Positions 1-8,414 are shown, numbered from the stretch's first letter. The stretch is 64,000 nt of DNA from Caballeronia sp. SBC1 (GCF_011493005.1 NZ_CP049159.1:248001-312000); one strand, 5' to 3'. Notes: a model not told the origin generated them from the sequence alone. Numbers and translations are program-made.

Positions 1-25
1 GGCGGGCTGACTAAAACATCCATCG

Positions 26-508
26 CTATTTTCCCGCGCCCGTCTGTCGGACACAACTCAGCACCAGCGTGCTGCCTGCCCCGGCCTCCGGGCTGAGCAT
101 GGCGGTATGAAACTCGGTTTTGCCGCAGCGCCACTCCGCGAGAAAATCCTTTGGGCAACCCGCGTCGGGGTCAGGGACCCTTCTCCGGTCAACGCGATAT
201 TCGCACGTGTCTTTCCCGTCGCACCGAATCGCGAGTTCGGATGTTGCGTTGCCGCGTTGCGCTCCGCAGTTCTGCCCGTAGGTACCGGATACCACCTTGA
301 TCGCAATTGCCTGCGCACCTGAACTCGCCAACAGGGCCACAACCCCGAAGATTATCCAGATGAGGTGGACTACGATCGCCCGCTTTCCAGTCGGACCAAG
401 GGTAGTCTGTTCATAGGTTTCCGGAGCAAGCCAATAACGCTCGATTGTCCGCGAAGGCAACATCCGGTCAAGGTGATTCATTCCCATTGCCGCCCCGGCG
501 ATCCTCAT
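26..508 (-). CDS. Cys-rich membrane-anchored or secreted protein, SUEL-lectin-like
   Basis: A 160-residue protein at most; starts at 487 or 481 are also possible. It begins inside the 3' end of the ECF sigma gene (about 41 bp overlap), so the two are probably co-translated. About 44 N-terminal residues precede one hydrophobic segment (residues about 45-66) ending in an Ala-x-Ala-like site, followed by a roughly 95-residue extracytoplasmic domain with six cysteines. The pattern GTYGQNC...RCDGKDTCEYRV...GC...WRC resembles galactose/rhamnose-binding (SUEL) lectin domains. Position after the sigma gene and one-helix topology are what an anti-sigma factor would have, but no zinc anti-sigma HxxxCxxC motif is visible. 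Function is not established. Confidence 0.6.
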   Translation of the reverse strand: MRIAGAAMGMNHLDRMLPSRTIERYWLAPETYEQTTLGPTGKRAIVVHLIWIIFGVVALLASSGAQAIAIKVVSGTYGQNCGAQRGNATSELAIRCDGKDTCEYRVDRRRVPDPDAGCPKDFLAEWRCGKTEFHTAMLSPEAGAGSTLVLSCVRQTGAGK

Positions 509-1193
509 CCGTCAAGCGCGCCAGTACATTCGCAACCACGCGGTTACAGTGAGCGCCGCCGAACTCGAATACATCGCGCTCGGCAAGATCGATCGCTTGT
601 GCCAACGATTCGCGCAGCAAACTCCTTGCGCGGAAATGTCGGGTGCGAACGGTTGCTTCGGAAATTTGCAGGCACTGCGCTGTTTCCTCGATGCTGAGTT
701 CCTCGACTGAGCGCATCACGAATACACTGCGAAAGACTTCGGGCAGTTCGTCCAGTTTGCGCTCTATCAGCGCACGCATCTCGGCGCGCGCCGCGGCCTT
801 GTCTGGTGGGTCGGACTCGTTTGTGCTCATGGCATCGATGTCAGCTTCAGCGAGGGTGTTTGCGTTGACCATCGGGATCACGTTCTGGCGACGAGCCTCC
901 TTTCGCAAGCGGCCGAAGCATTCATTGAGGACCAGCCGCGATAACCACGTCGGGAGAGCGGCGTCGCCGCGGAACTGACCAATCCTTTTGTAGGCCGACA
1001 GATAGGCTTCCTGCAGCGCGTCCTCCGCCTCCGCGTCGTTGCCCAACGTGGCACGCGCAAGCCGATACAGGCGCCGGTTGTGCGTGCGCATCAGCAATTC
1101 GAACGCTACGCGATCTCCCGCACCAATGCGGCGTGCAAGCTTCAGTTCGTCGCTTGCGACCAATACCGGATATGTTTCAGCTGTTTCCGTCAT
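468..1193 (-). CDS. ECF-type RNA polymerase sigma factor
   Basis: A 241-residue sigma-70 family factor of the ECF class, which directs RNA polymerase to alternative promoters. Sigma region 2 is at about residues 20-90, with the DALQEAYLSAYKRIGQF core-binding/-10 motif. Region 4, a helix-turn-helix, is at about 145-200, including ELSIEETAQCLQISEATV. The chosen ATG at 1193 has an AGAGGG ribosome binding site; an in-frame extension upstream lacks one. It is third in a minus-strand operon after a DUF4142 gene and a broken cupredoxin gene, and overlaps a Cys-rich membrane protein gene. A GGAAC/TCTAA promoter upstream of the operon suggests autoregulation. No classical anti-sigma gene is present. 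Confidence 0.9.
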   Translation of the reverse strand: MTETAETYPVLVASDELKLARRIGAGDRVAFELLMRTHNRRLYRLARATLGNDAEAEDALQEAYLSAYKRIGQFRGDAALPTWLSRLVLNECFGRLRKEARRQNVIPMVNANTLAEADIDAMSTNESDPPDKAAARAEMRALIERKLDELPEVFRSVFVMRSVEELSIEETAQCLQISEATVRTRHFRARSLLRESLAQAIDLAERDVFEFGGAHCNRVVANVLARLTDEDRRGGNGNESP

Positions 1194-1213
1194 GGAACCC
1201 TCTTTCGCCCGGT

Positions 1214-1602
1214 TCATCGGACGGTCAGTATTCCACCCATCGCCGGGTGAAAGCTGCAACGATATGCATAACTGCCTGGCTGACCGGCCACATAAGTCCA
1301 CGAAGCATCCGGCGCGATGCTGCGCGAATCGAATGCCTTCGAGTTTGCGCTCGCGGTGTGGGGAAACAGATCCTTGTTAACCCATGTCACGTGATCGCCG
1401 CGCCGCACCGTCAGCTCCGGAGGTTGAAACGCATCTGTTCGATCACGACCGTGTATGTCGTGGGTGAAGCGCCGGCCCCGCTGGAGAACGCCAGAACGAG
1501 GGAAGCCACCACACCCAGGTTAAGCCCGGATGTGCCCCGCCGCGGGTTGCCGCCGAGGTTGACACGGCGGTTGCCGGCGGCATCAGGCAAGGAATCATGC
1601 AC
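1214..1602 (-). pseudogene. Cupredoxin (plastocyanin/azurin-like), single-base frameshift
   Basis: The N-terminal part has a hydrophobic export signal and reads through TYTVVIEQMRFN, then stops. The rest (PPELTVRRGDHVTWVN..FPHTAS..YRCSFHPAMGGILTV) continues in another frame. It contains the copper-ligand pattern of small cupredoxins: a His after the VTW strand and C-x2-H-x2-M near the end. Restoring one C near 1422-1424 (AACCT to AACCCT on the coding strand) rejoins the frames exactly. A GTG start at 1602 overlaps the stop of the upstream DUF4142 gene, with GGGGAAG as ribosome binding site. This is either a recent pseudogene or a sequencing indel. The intact product would be a periplasmic type-1 copper protein of about 130 residues. 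Confidence 0.8.
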
Positions 1603-2128
1603 CGCTCTTCCCCAGTTCCGCCTGTAGGTGCTTCGCATGCTCGAGGTGCGCGACAAAAGCCGGCCGCACCTTGACGAGAAGCGCTTTAAGCTCCACGTTC
1701 TGTGCGCTCGGGATCAGCGTCTTGTCGAGCGCGTCCAGCACGCTCTCGTGGTAGGTCACTTCATGGTCAATGTATGCCCGATCGAAGTTCTTGCCGCCAA
1801 GCCCCTTAAGCTTGGTCAGATTGTCGTCGCCGCCTTGTTTGAGGCTCTGGCTGGTCGGGTTTTCCTGTGGCGTCACACCTAGCTTGTGCACCAGGTCGAC
1901 AGCCGCCCGGTTGACGCCGCTATGGTCGGTGACCATTCGCTGCGCGAACGCCTTGACGCCAGCCGACTTCGTCTTGGACTCCGCAAGCTTGCCGGCGTCG
2001 ATATCGACTTGATTGGCGGTCACAACTATCGCCGCTATCTGCGGATCCGTGGGTCCAGCGCTCTGCGCCCAGCCCGGAAAACTGGCGAACGCCAGTGCGC
2101 TGAACAATGCCGCATGAATGGCTTTCAT
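1595..2128 (-). CDS. DUF4142 domain secreted protein
   Basis: A 177-residue protein with a signal peptide (residues 1 to about 21, ending GWAQS) and an all-helical, ferritin-like DUF4142 domain. Family marks are ..IVVTANQVDIDAGKLAESKT..VKAFAQRMVTDHSGVN.. and FDRAYIDHEVTYHESVLDALD. DUF4142 proteins are periplasmic or exported, of unknown biochemical role, and often linked to stress. First gene of the sigma-factor operon and translationally coupled to the cupredoxin reading frame, suggesting an envelope stress response. Length is normal for the family. Confidence 0.9.
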   Translation of the reverse strand: MKAIHAALFSALAFASFPGWAQSAGPTDPQIAAIVVTANQVDIDAGKLAESKTKSAGVKAFAQRMVTDHSGVNRAAVDLVHKLGVTPQENPTSQSLKQGGDDNLTKLKGLGGKNFDRAYIDHEVTYHESVLDALDKTLIPSAQNVELKALLVKVRPAFVAHLEHAKHLQAELGKSGA

Positions 2129-2193
2129 ATGATCTCTCTTGACAGGGCCGGCTGGCCATTGCGCGTCCGTTTGTGTCGGACGCGGTTACGTAC

Positions 2194-2222
2194 TTAGATG
2201 TCACGTGTCTGAGCCCTGTTCC
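2194..2222 (-). promoter_or_regulatory. Candidate ECF-sigma promoter of the DUF4142 operon
   Basis: On the minus strand GGAAC (2218-2222) is followed after 19 nt by TCTAA (2194-2198). This resembles RpoE-like ECF promoters (GGAAC, then TCTRA 17-19 nt on). It lies 66 bp upstream of the DUF4142 start and would make the operon autoregulated by its own sigma factor. Assignment is by pattern only. Confidence 0.5.
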
Positions 2223-2730
2223 CGGTCGCACGGTCGCATACAAACACAAGGGACCGTCACCCAAGAGCGACAAGAGCGGTTCCAAACCCGAGGTGGCGCG
2301 TCGCAGGACAGTTCGGGATCGCCGGTTTGGGAGACGGATGGAGAGGAAAGCTAAAAATTCACCCGCTTAGGGCAGACAACGCCTCGGATATCTTCGCGGC
2401 ATCGCGCTACGCGATGCTCACTGACACCAGAGCATCGATTCAAACAGTGACAATCCACGGTACCCGGAAGAAACTCCTCCCAAGAAGGTTTCACCGAGTA
2501 GGGCGACTCAAATCAACCGCTCTCTCGTTTTGGTACCAAGCGAGTTGACACAAACCGGAAGGAAATCTTCACACGAAAATCACCCTGAAAGAAATTTATC
2601 CCACATATCGAGCATTTGCTGAAATGCACATTAAGATGATCGCCTCGCATCCGAAATCCGTTAGGTAAACTGGATTGCGGCGAAAGTCAGGTTCCCAGCC
2701 AATGAAGCACCTGTTACGTAGGAGACGACA
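2223..2730. other. Intergenic stretch, no gene seen
   Basis: About 500 bp between the sigma operon and the next small gene. No convincing coding frame, repeat or terminator was found on either strand. Confidence 0.5.
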
Positions 2731-2928
2731 ATGCTGAGTCCTCATGAGTTCGCAACCCTAATGCTGCTTAGGGACGCTCCAGATCAGATCGACGTCGACC
2801 GTGCGGATCTGGAAGCCCTTCTTGAACGCCAACTCATTACGATGGAAAAGCTCACGTCCGGGCAACCGCGGCCACTTGTCACCAACAATGGTCACTCGGT
2901 TCTCAAGGCTGCTGCGCGGATCCGTTGA
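2731..2928 (+). CDS. Small conserved-type protein of unknown function (65 aa)
   Basis: The ATG is preceded by TAGGAGACGACA, a strong ribosome binding site. The protein is soluble and predicted helical (SPHEFATLMLLRDAP..VDRADLEALLERQLITME), with a C-terminal part resembling a short winged-helix tail (RPLVTNNGHSVLKAAARIR). Small proteins of this appearance recur in Burkholderiaceae as hypotheticals. No function can be assigned. It stands alone, about 120 bp before a 52-residue membrane microprotein gene. Confidence 0.65.
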   Translation: MLSPHEFATLMLLRDAPDQIDVDRADLEALLERQLITMEKLTSGQPRPLVTNNGHSVLKAAARIR

Positions 2929-3045
2929 ATGACACCTGCGGAACACGGCTTGCCGCCCGATCCCGTCATGATGCGCAATTCGATCCATATTTAATCGAAC
3001 GCCGCCCCGGAGCTTGATCAGATTCCGTAATGGAAAGGAGTCGTC

Positions 3046-3204
3046 GTGACTGACTTGTGGGTGGGGATTATGGTGGGTTCATTTGGGCTGGCCGTCGCTA
3101 CGCTGCTCGTCATCAGCCACTATCGTCGTGAATGGATGCGACGGCGACTGCTCAGGCGAATGGATCATCGACACTGTTGGGATGTGATGCGAAACCGTCG
3201 CTAA
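3046..3204 (+). CDS. 52-aa single-helix membrane microprotein
   Basis: GTG start after GGAAAGGAGTCGTC. One N-terminal transmembrane helix (DLWVGIMVGSFGLAVATLLVI) is followed by a strongly basic tail (HYRREWMRRRLLRRMDH). A second gene of identical length and layout lies at 21007-21165, and a broken third copy at 62718-62869. The shared pattern (D/E-x-W/M-V, helix, then Arg-rich tail) indicates a real family. Two of the copies sit beside a 61-residue two-helix protein gene and a USP gene, so a joint role at the inner membrane is inferred. No function is known. Confidence 0.6.
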   Translation: MTDLWVGIMVGSFGLAVATLLVISHYRREWMRRRLLRRMDHRHCWDVMRNRR

Positions 3205-3512
3205 TGGCGCTTGCCGGTCGCTGTGGGCGATCATTCGACGAGTACGCCTTTAGCAAAACGCATTGATGCGCTCCTGAGAGTCGTCCTGGCGGAAGCCCCG
3301 AGCCGCGGTGTCAGGTTCAGAAGGCATCGTGAGAAATGCTTCGTCTGCAGCGGCTAGAGCCCGTACCACGCTCTAAGCCAGTCTCTCAGTTCGGGGCGTC
3401 AATGCATGCCCCTGCTCGTACGACCCAGCAGTGCATCCTTGAATACCTCCTTTAATTTGCCCGTCAAGCGACCGGCTGATCAGAGAGTTGCAACTCGCGC
3501 GTCGCACCCTTT

Positions 3513-3531
3513 TATATCTCAGCGTGATGTA
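3513..3531. promoter_or_regulatory. Type A 19-bp palindrome (operator candidate)
   Basis: TATATCTCAGCGTGATGTA; 9+1+9 inverted-repeat layout shared with sites at 7946, 19737, 21810, 27028, 30456, 33983 and 43548. It ends 79 bp before the start of the 61-residue two-helix membrane protein gene. Confidence 0.6.
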
Positions 3532-3610
3532 TAATTTGGTTGCGAATTTGTTTTTCTACGTCCTTTTCCGGTTGTCATTGAAGCCGGATCACGCGTCGGG
3601 AGGAAGGGTC

Positions 3611-3796
3611 ATGATCATCAGCAGCGACTTTGAAATTGGGTATTTACTGGCTGCCTTTGCCATGCTCGGAGTCATTCTGGTCGGTAGCCTTCTTACAGCG
3701 CTGCACCTGAATCGATGGCACCCAAAATTGGTTAGCGCGACGATTGGTGTATTGCTCGGTTTCGCTCTAATCGAAGCAGTACCGCTCTTCACGTAG
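3611..3796 (+). CDS. 61-aa two-helix membrane protein, copy 1
   Basis: ATG preceded by GGAGGAAGGGTC. Two transmembrane helices (about residues 8-28 and 43-60) flank a short loop with the conserved stretch ALHLNRWHPK. The paralogue at 21499-21684 is also 61 residues and shares DFEIGYL, GVIL, LHL-x-RWHPK and ALIEAVPL. Both copies have a type A palindrome upstream, so they belong to the inferred regulon. The next gene is a universal stress protein. Function unknown. Confidence 0.7.
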   Translation: MIISSDFEIGYLLAAFAMLGVILVGSLLTALHLNRWHPKLVSATIGVLLGFALIEAVPLFT

Positions 3797-3885
3797 CTGG
3801 AAATGGTCTACGTCTTTAGCGACGTACGAGCCTGCGTCAGAGGGTGCGTTTCGGTACGTGAGCTATTGAGACTTGGGAGTTGTTG

Positions 3886-4383
3886 ATGTCTTCCTTTGAC
3901 CGTATCTTGCTTTGCTATGACGCTACACCGGAGGGACAAGCCGCCTTGCGGTGTGGTGCGGAGCTCGCGAAACGACTCCGCGCCGAGACCCACCTGGTCG
4001 CGATTTTCAATTGCGCGCGCTGGACACGCGGATTCGACGTCTTGTCTTCAGTCGGTTTTGACATCGACGAAGAGGGCGCGCGAGCCGTGCTTCAAAAAGG
4101 AATCGACAGACTTCGGGAGTGGGACGTTAACGCAACCATGCACCTTGTCACGGGAAACCCCATCGACGAAATTCCCCGCCTTGCAAATAGTCTTAAGGTG
4201 AATTTGATCGTTATCGGCCATCACCACGAAAATTTTCTTACCCGTTGGTGGGGTGGCGAGAATCATGCGCAGTTGCTCGAACGGGTGTCGTGTGATGTTC
4301 TGTTCAAAAGCGCTGATCCTGAACAGGATGACGAAATACTTTCTCCACGGACCGCCGCGGACGTTGCCAGAGAACCTTGTTAG
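3886..4383 (+). CDS. Universal stress protein (UspA family)
   Basis: A 165-residue USP-fold protein; these small cytoplasmic proteins support survival in growth arrest, oxidative stress and low oxygen. The N-terminal strand FDRILLCYDATPEGQAALRCGAELAKRL is typical, and a C-terminal segment LKVNLIVIGHHHENFLTRWWGG..LLERVSCDVLF occupies the place of the ATP-binding loop. The canonical G-2x-G-9x-G(S/T) is not clear, so nucleotide binding is uncertain. Start chosen at 3886, with GGGAG six bases upstream. It follows the two-helix protein gene by about 90 bp. USP fragments of the same subtype occur at 21199 and 30199. Confidence 0.9.
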   Translation: MSSFDRILLCYDATPEGQAALRCGAELAKRLRAETHLVAIFNCARWTRGFDVLSSVGFDIDEEGARAVLQKGIDRLREWDVNATMHLVTGNPIDEIPRLANSLKVNLIVIGHHHENFLTRWWGGENHAQLLERVSCDVLFKSADPEQDDEILSPRTAADVAREPC

Positions 4384-4564
4384 TGGTTCGACAGCCCCCC
4401 ATCGAGCGCTCTTGACTCGTTCTTCATTTAAAACTAGCCAGCCACAGCCGGTGCAGATGCCATCGCTGGCGTGCGTGACCCTCCCCCCTGCGTAGGCTGT
4501 CTCCCATGTGGCAAGCGTGCGTCACGCTAGGGTCTCCCGATTCTGCACATGCAAGATTTTCTCG

Positions 4565-4585
4565 TATATGTCACTGTATGATACA
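4565..4585. promoter_or_regulatory. Type B palindrome-like site upstream of marR copy 1
   Basis: The AT-rich imperfect dyad starts with TATATGTCA, the half-site also seen at 9930 and 15470, and ends 34 bp before the MarR start codon. Its position suggests autoregulation by the MarR protein (inference). Confidence 0.45.
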
Positions 4586-4619
4586 ATATCGATCTAACTT
4601 CCTGACTGAACTATCAGCC

Positions 4620-5033
4620 ATGAAAGAAGCTGTTCGCGGGCTGAGCAAGGAGGACTTTGCGCAGCTGTCTGAGTTTCGTCACCAGATGCGGCGGTTCGAG
4701 CGGTTCTCCGAGCAGGCTGCTCAGGACGAAGGCATTACTCCGCTACAGTATTTGCTGTTGTTGCATATCAAGGGCTACCCGGACCGGGATTGGGCAACCG
4801 TCGGCGAACTAGCTGAACGGTTTCAGGCACATCACCACGGAATAGTTGCGCTCGTGTCGCGGTGCGAGGCGCTGAATCTGGTCAAGAGGAAGCCTAGCGA
4901 AATTGATCGCCGCCAGGTCGAAGTTCATTTGCTGAAACCCGGAGAGAAGATCCTCTCGCGGCTCGCCGAATCGCATCGGGCAGAACTGAAGTCGCTCGCG
5001 GGCACCTTTCGCATTCCGCAGGTCGATTTTTAG
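4620..5033 (+). CDS. MarR-family transcriptional regulator, copy 1
   Basis: A 137-residue winged-helix regulator. N-terminal dimerisation helix (LSEFRHQMRRFERFSEQAAQDEG), recognition region WATVGELAERFQAHHHGIVALVSRCEALNLVKR, wing KPSEIDRRQVEVHLLKPGEK, and C-terminal dimer helix. MarR proteins are usually ligand- or redox-responsive repressors of the adjacent gene and of themselves. The ClC channel gene starts 41 bp downstream. A copy nearly 90% identical sits at 18481-18894, also followed by ClC sequence. The start was set at the ATG matching the copy; longer N-terminal extensions are not supported. Confidence 0.92.
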   Translation: MKEAVRGLSKEDFAQLSEFRHQMRRFERFSEQAAQDEGITPLQYLLLLHIKGYPDRDWATVGELAERFQAHHHGIVALVSRCEALNLVKRKPSEIDRRQVEVHLLKPGEKILSRLAESHRAELKSLAGTFRIPQVDF

Positions 5034-5074
5034 ATCGATGCAAACAAACAAATCTGAATTGATCAGGAGTTAAT

Positions 5075-6886
5075 GTGCACGAAAACGCTTCACGAGGTGA
5101 TTTTGCAGCGAATGCTCATCTGCCGCGCATCACGGCCATTGCGATAGTGATCGGCGCGTTGAGCACGGTGACGGCCTATGTCCTGCTCCACCTGATCAAT
5201 TTCTTCACCAACCTTTTCTTCTTCCAGTCCCTGTCGTTCGAGAATCACTCGCCCGCGGGCAATACCCTCGGTCTTTGGGTGATCGTGATTCCCGTGATTG
5301 GTGGCCTCGTAATCGGACTGATCGCGCGCTATGGCAGCGAAGCCATCCGCGGACACGGCATTCCTGAAGCGATCGAAGCCATCCTGTTCGGTAAGAGCAA
5401 GATGTCGCCGAAGGTCGCGGTGCTCAAGCCGCTTTCCTCCGCAATAGCCATCGGCAGCGGCGGCCCGTTCGGTGCGGAAGGGCCAATCATCATGACAGGC
5501 GGCGCAATCGGGTCACTGCTCGCACAATATTTCCACCTGACCGCCGGTGAACGCAAGACGCTGCTCGTCGCCGGCGCCGTAGCCGGGATGACGGCGGTTT
5601 TCGGTACACCTGTCGCGGCAGTTCTGCTCGCGGTCGAGCTGCTGCTGTTCGAACTGCGCCCGCGTAGCCTGCTGCCCGTCGCCGTCGCGTGCGCGGTGGC
5701 CGGTTTCACGCGCCCGCTGCTGATCGGCAGCGGCGCCCTCTTCCCGTTGCAAACCATTCCACTGGGTCCGCTCGGCCTCATTTCATGCGTGGTGGCGGGT
5801 CTCGTGGCCGGCGCAATGTCGTGGGGCCTGTCATCGGCGCTCTACAAGGTCGAGGACCTCTTCGGCAAATTGCCGATTCACTGGATGTGGTGGCCAGCGC
5901 TTGGCGGCATTGCCGTGGGCATCGGCGGATATTTCGAGCCACGCGCGCTCGGCGTAGGCTATGACGTTATCGGCGATTTACTGCATAACCATCTTGCCAT
6001 CAGTGTCGTGGCCGGCTTGATACTGGTGAAGGCGATCATCTGGGTCATCGCCCTCGGCTCGGGGACGTCCGGAGGCGTGCTCGCCCCGCTGCTGATGATG
6101 GGTGCGGCCATGGGAACAATCGCCGGACCGTTCCTGCCTGGCGGGGAACCCGCCGTATGGCCGCTGGTATTCATGGCAGCGACGCTCGGCGGCATGATGC
6201 GCGCACCGATCATGGCAACCGTGTTCGCGTTCGAACTCACCCATGACGCCAATGTACTGCTGCCCCTGCTCATGGCTTCGGCTGTCGCGTACGGATTCAC
6301 GGTGCTGCTGATGCGGCGCTCCATCCTGACCGAGAAGATCGCGCGCCGCGGTTACCACATCTATCGGGAGTACGGCATCGATCCGCTCGAACGTCACTTC
6401 GTCGAGGAGGTGATGACACGCAAGGTCGAGACGATCGACGCGGATATGCCGGTCGCCGAGGTGCTTGCGAAATACTTTGGTGAAAAACAAATACATCGCG
6501 CGTTTCCGGTGACACGAGACGGCGCGCTGGTAGGAATGATCGAGCGTGACGGATTTATCGCGCGAACCGGCAATCCAGCCATCCGGGTCATGAGCGACCT
6601 GTTCGGCGCAAACACACCCATCATGGCATTGCCCGGGGAAACCTGCCGTATCGTGTCCAACCGGCTGGCGGTGCATGGACTCGAGCGCTTGCCCGTGGTG
6701 TCGGATCCACAGTCGCGTCGTCTGGTGGGCTTGATCAGCCGTAGCGATCTGGTGAAGCCGTCGCTCGCGTTCTTCGAGGAAGAGGAGCAACGGGAGATGT
6801 TCCGGCGCTCCCCCCTGCACCACCTGAAGAAACGGTTTGCACCGGTGCCCAGGCATAAAGACGACACAACCCGGGAGCGCCCGTAA
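5075..6886 (+). CDS. ClC-family chloride channel/antiporter with CBS pair
   Basis: A 603-residue protein starting at GTG, with AGGAG five bases upstream. The ClC core spans about residues 20-430 with family motifs RGHGIPEAI (GSGIP position), GSGGPFGAEGP (GREGP, keeping the gating glutamate) and GTSGGVLAP (GxFxP position). Two C-terminal CBS domains (about 445-570: VMTRKVETIDADMPVAEVL.. and ..LPVVSDPQSRRLVGLISRSDL) would sense nucleotide or ionic state. Such proteins move chloride, often against protons, across the inner membrane and can help acid resistance. Probably co-transcribed with marR copy 1. A truncated duplicate lies at 18998. Confidence 0.93.
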   Translation: MHENASRGDFAANAHLPRITAIAIVIGALSTVTAYVLLHLINFFTNLFFFQSLSFENHSPAGNTLGLWVIVIPVIGGLVIGLIARYGSEAIRGHGIPEAIEAILFGKSKMSPKVAVLKPLSSAIAIGSGGPFGAEGPIIMTGGAIGSLLAQYFHLTAGERKTLLVAGAVAGMTAVFGTPVAAVLLAVELLLFELRPRSLLPVAVACAVAGFTRPLLIGSGALFPLQTIPLGPLGLISCVVAGLVAGAMSWGLSSALYKVEDLFGKLPIHWMWWPALGGIAVGIGGYFEPRALGVGYDVIGDLLHNHLAISVVAGLILVKAIIWVIALGSGTSGGVLAPLLMMGAAMGTIAGPFLPGGEPAVWPLVFMAATLGGMMRAPIMATVFAFELTHDANVLLPLLMASAVAYGFTVLLMRRSILTEKIARRGYHIYREYGIDPLERHFVEEVMTRKVETIDADMPVAEVLAKYFGEKQIHRAFPVTRDGALVGMIERDGFIARTGNPAIRVMSDLFGANTPIMALPGETCRIVSNRLAVHGLERLPVVSDPQSRRLVGLISRSDLVKPSLAFFEEEEQREMFRRSPLHHLKKRFAPVPRHKDDTTRERP

Positions 6887-6960
6887 GCCTCCCAGGTGAT
6901 TCCCCAGGCCGTGCCGTCCGACACCTGGCGGCTCATCACGTCGACCGATTGGAAAACGTC

Positions 6961-7863
6961 ATGTCTTACAAAACCATCGAAGACACCATCGGCAACACTC
7001 CGCTGGTCCAGCTTCAGCGCATCCCTGACAACGGCATCAGCGAACGGGGCACCGTGATCCTCGGCAAGCTCGAGGGGCACAACCCCGCGGGCTCGGTGAA
7101 GGACCGACCTGCACTGTCGATGATCAAGCATGCGGAAGCGCGTGGGCACATCAAGCCGGGCGACACATTGATCGAATCCACGAGCGGCAATACGGGTATC
7201 GCGCTCGCCATGGTGGCGGCAATTCGGGGCTACAAGATGGTCCTGATCACGCCGGAAGATATCTCGGTGGAACGCCGCCAGAGCATGGCGGCCTTCGGCG
7301 CACAAATAATCCTGACGCCGGCAACCGGCGGGATGGAATACGCTCGCGACCTGGCCGAAAAAATGCAGCAGGAGGGCCAGGGCGTGATCCTCGACCAGTT
7401 CGCCAATCCCGACAATCCGTTGGCTCACTATGAGACCACCGGACCCGAGATCTGGCGTGACACGGCGGAACGCATCACCCATTTCGTCTCCGCGATGGGG
7501 ACCACCGGCACGATCATGGGTGTATCGCGCTTTCTGAAGGAACAGAGCGGGAGCGTGGAAATTATCGGCGTGCAGCCGGAGGATGGTTCGCGCATTCCGG
7601 GCATCCGTAGATGGCCGGAATCTCATACGCCAAGGATTTTCGACCGACGCCGCATAGATCGGGTCGAGACCGTGAGTCAGGTGGCGTCAGAAGCGATGGT
7701 GCAGCGCCTGGCTGCGGAAGAAGGCATCTTTTGTGGCGTCTCGGCAGCGGGCGCGTGCGAAGTTGCTTTACGGGTCGCCCGTCAGGTTGAAGATGCGACG
7801 ATCGTCTTCGTCGTGTGCGATCGCGGTGACCGGTATCTGTCGACCGGTCTATTTCCCGCGTAG
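6961..7863 (+). CDS. cysM: Cysteine synthase B (CysM type)
   Basis: A 300-residue fold-type II PLP enzyme making cysteine (or S-sulfocysteine with thiosulfate) from O-acetylserine. IGNTPLVQL opens the protein, K47 in NPAGSVKDRP is the PLP Schiff-base lysine, STSGNTGIALA binds the cofactor phosphate region, and GTTGTIMGVSRFLKE follows. CysM-like length and the C-terminal GIFCGVSAAGACEVALRVA fit subtype B better than CysK. ATG at 6961 with GGAAAA upstream. About 75 bp after the ClC gene, so possibly in that transcript. In an accessory region it may be a second copy of the housekeeping gene. Confidence 0.88.
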   Translation: MSYKTIEDTIGNTPLVQLQRIPDNGISERGTVILGKLEGHNPAGSVKDRPALSMIKHAEARGHIKPGDTLIESTSGNTGIALAMVAAIRGYKMVLITPEDISVERRQSMAAFGAQIILTPATGGMEYARDLAEKMQQEGQGVILDQFANPDNPLAHYETTGPEIWRDTAERITHFVSAMGTTGTIMGVSRFLKEQSGSVEIIGVQPEDGSRIPGIRRWPESHTPRIFDRRRIDRVETVSQVASEAMVQRLAAEEGIFCGVSAAGACEVALRVARQVEDATIVFVVCDRGDRYLSTGLFPA

Positions 7864-7945
7864 GAAGCGAGTGCATCGTTGACGACTCTTTCACTCTGCA
7901 ATATCGCTTATCCGTCTGATCAATATGTCTCAGTCTGATTTCATT

Positions 7946-7964
7946 TATATCACGTCGTGATATA
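7946..7964. promoter_or_regulatory. Type A palindrome, perfect copy
   Basis: TATATCACGTCGTGATATA is a perfect 9+1+9 inverted repeat. A GATAAT -10-like hexamer follows at 7978-7983, so the site covers the -35 position. The DUF1840 gene starts at 8094. Confidence 0.7.
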
Positions 7965-8093
7965 CTATTGCCGAAGCGATAATTCCTCGTCCGACCCGGT
8001 CGAAAGCCCACAAGTGTCCGATACGAACTCGTATGGAAACTGACGTCGCGTTATTGCACACCAATGGTTTCACTTAACAGGAGGTGACCTGCT

Positions 8094-8414
8094 ATGTTGA
8101 TCACATTCAAATCGCGAGCGTCACCCGACGTCTTGATGCTTGCCGATCTCGCGAATTACCTTCTTGGTATCGTTGGCAAACGCCTTGGTCCGCGTGGCGT
8201 TATCGCACGCCATGAGTTACTAGATGTCATTGGCCGGATGGAAGACGCTATCGCGGAAGACCAGAGAACGTCTGATGAACACGATGAGATGCACTACGGA
8301 GCACAAACCGGTGTACGCGAGCGCAGTGTAGGACTGGCACAGCGCGCGTATCCCTTTTTGGACATGCTTCGTGAAGCTCAAAAGCAGAATGTAGACATCG
8401 TTTGGGGCCTGTAG
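8094..8414 (+). CDS. DUF1840 domain protein, copy 1
   Basis: 106 residues, ATG after CAGGAGGTGACCTGCT. The DUF1840 pattern is clear: MLITFKSRASPDVLMLADLA..LLGIVGK...GVI..HELLDVIGRMEDAI...RAYPFLDML+EA. DUF1840 proteins are small, cytoplasmic and mostly beta-proteobacterial; their role is unknown. A second intact copy lies at 19944-20264, also behind a type A palindrome and also ending QNxDIxWGL. It is monocistronic here. Confidence 0.85.
   Translation: MLITFKSRASPDVLMLADLANYLLGIVGKRLGPRGVIARHELLDVIGRMEDAIAEDQRTSDEHDEMHYGAQTGVRERSVGLAQRAYPFLDMLREAQKQNVDIVWGL

Noticed and set aside
6394..7626. Long 410-codon minus-strand open frame over clc and cysM
   Set aside because: Composition is typical of an antisense shadow in GC-rich DNA; the plus-strand genes are clear families.
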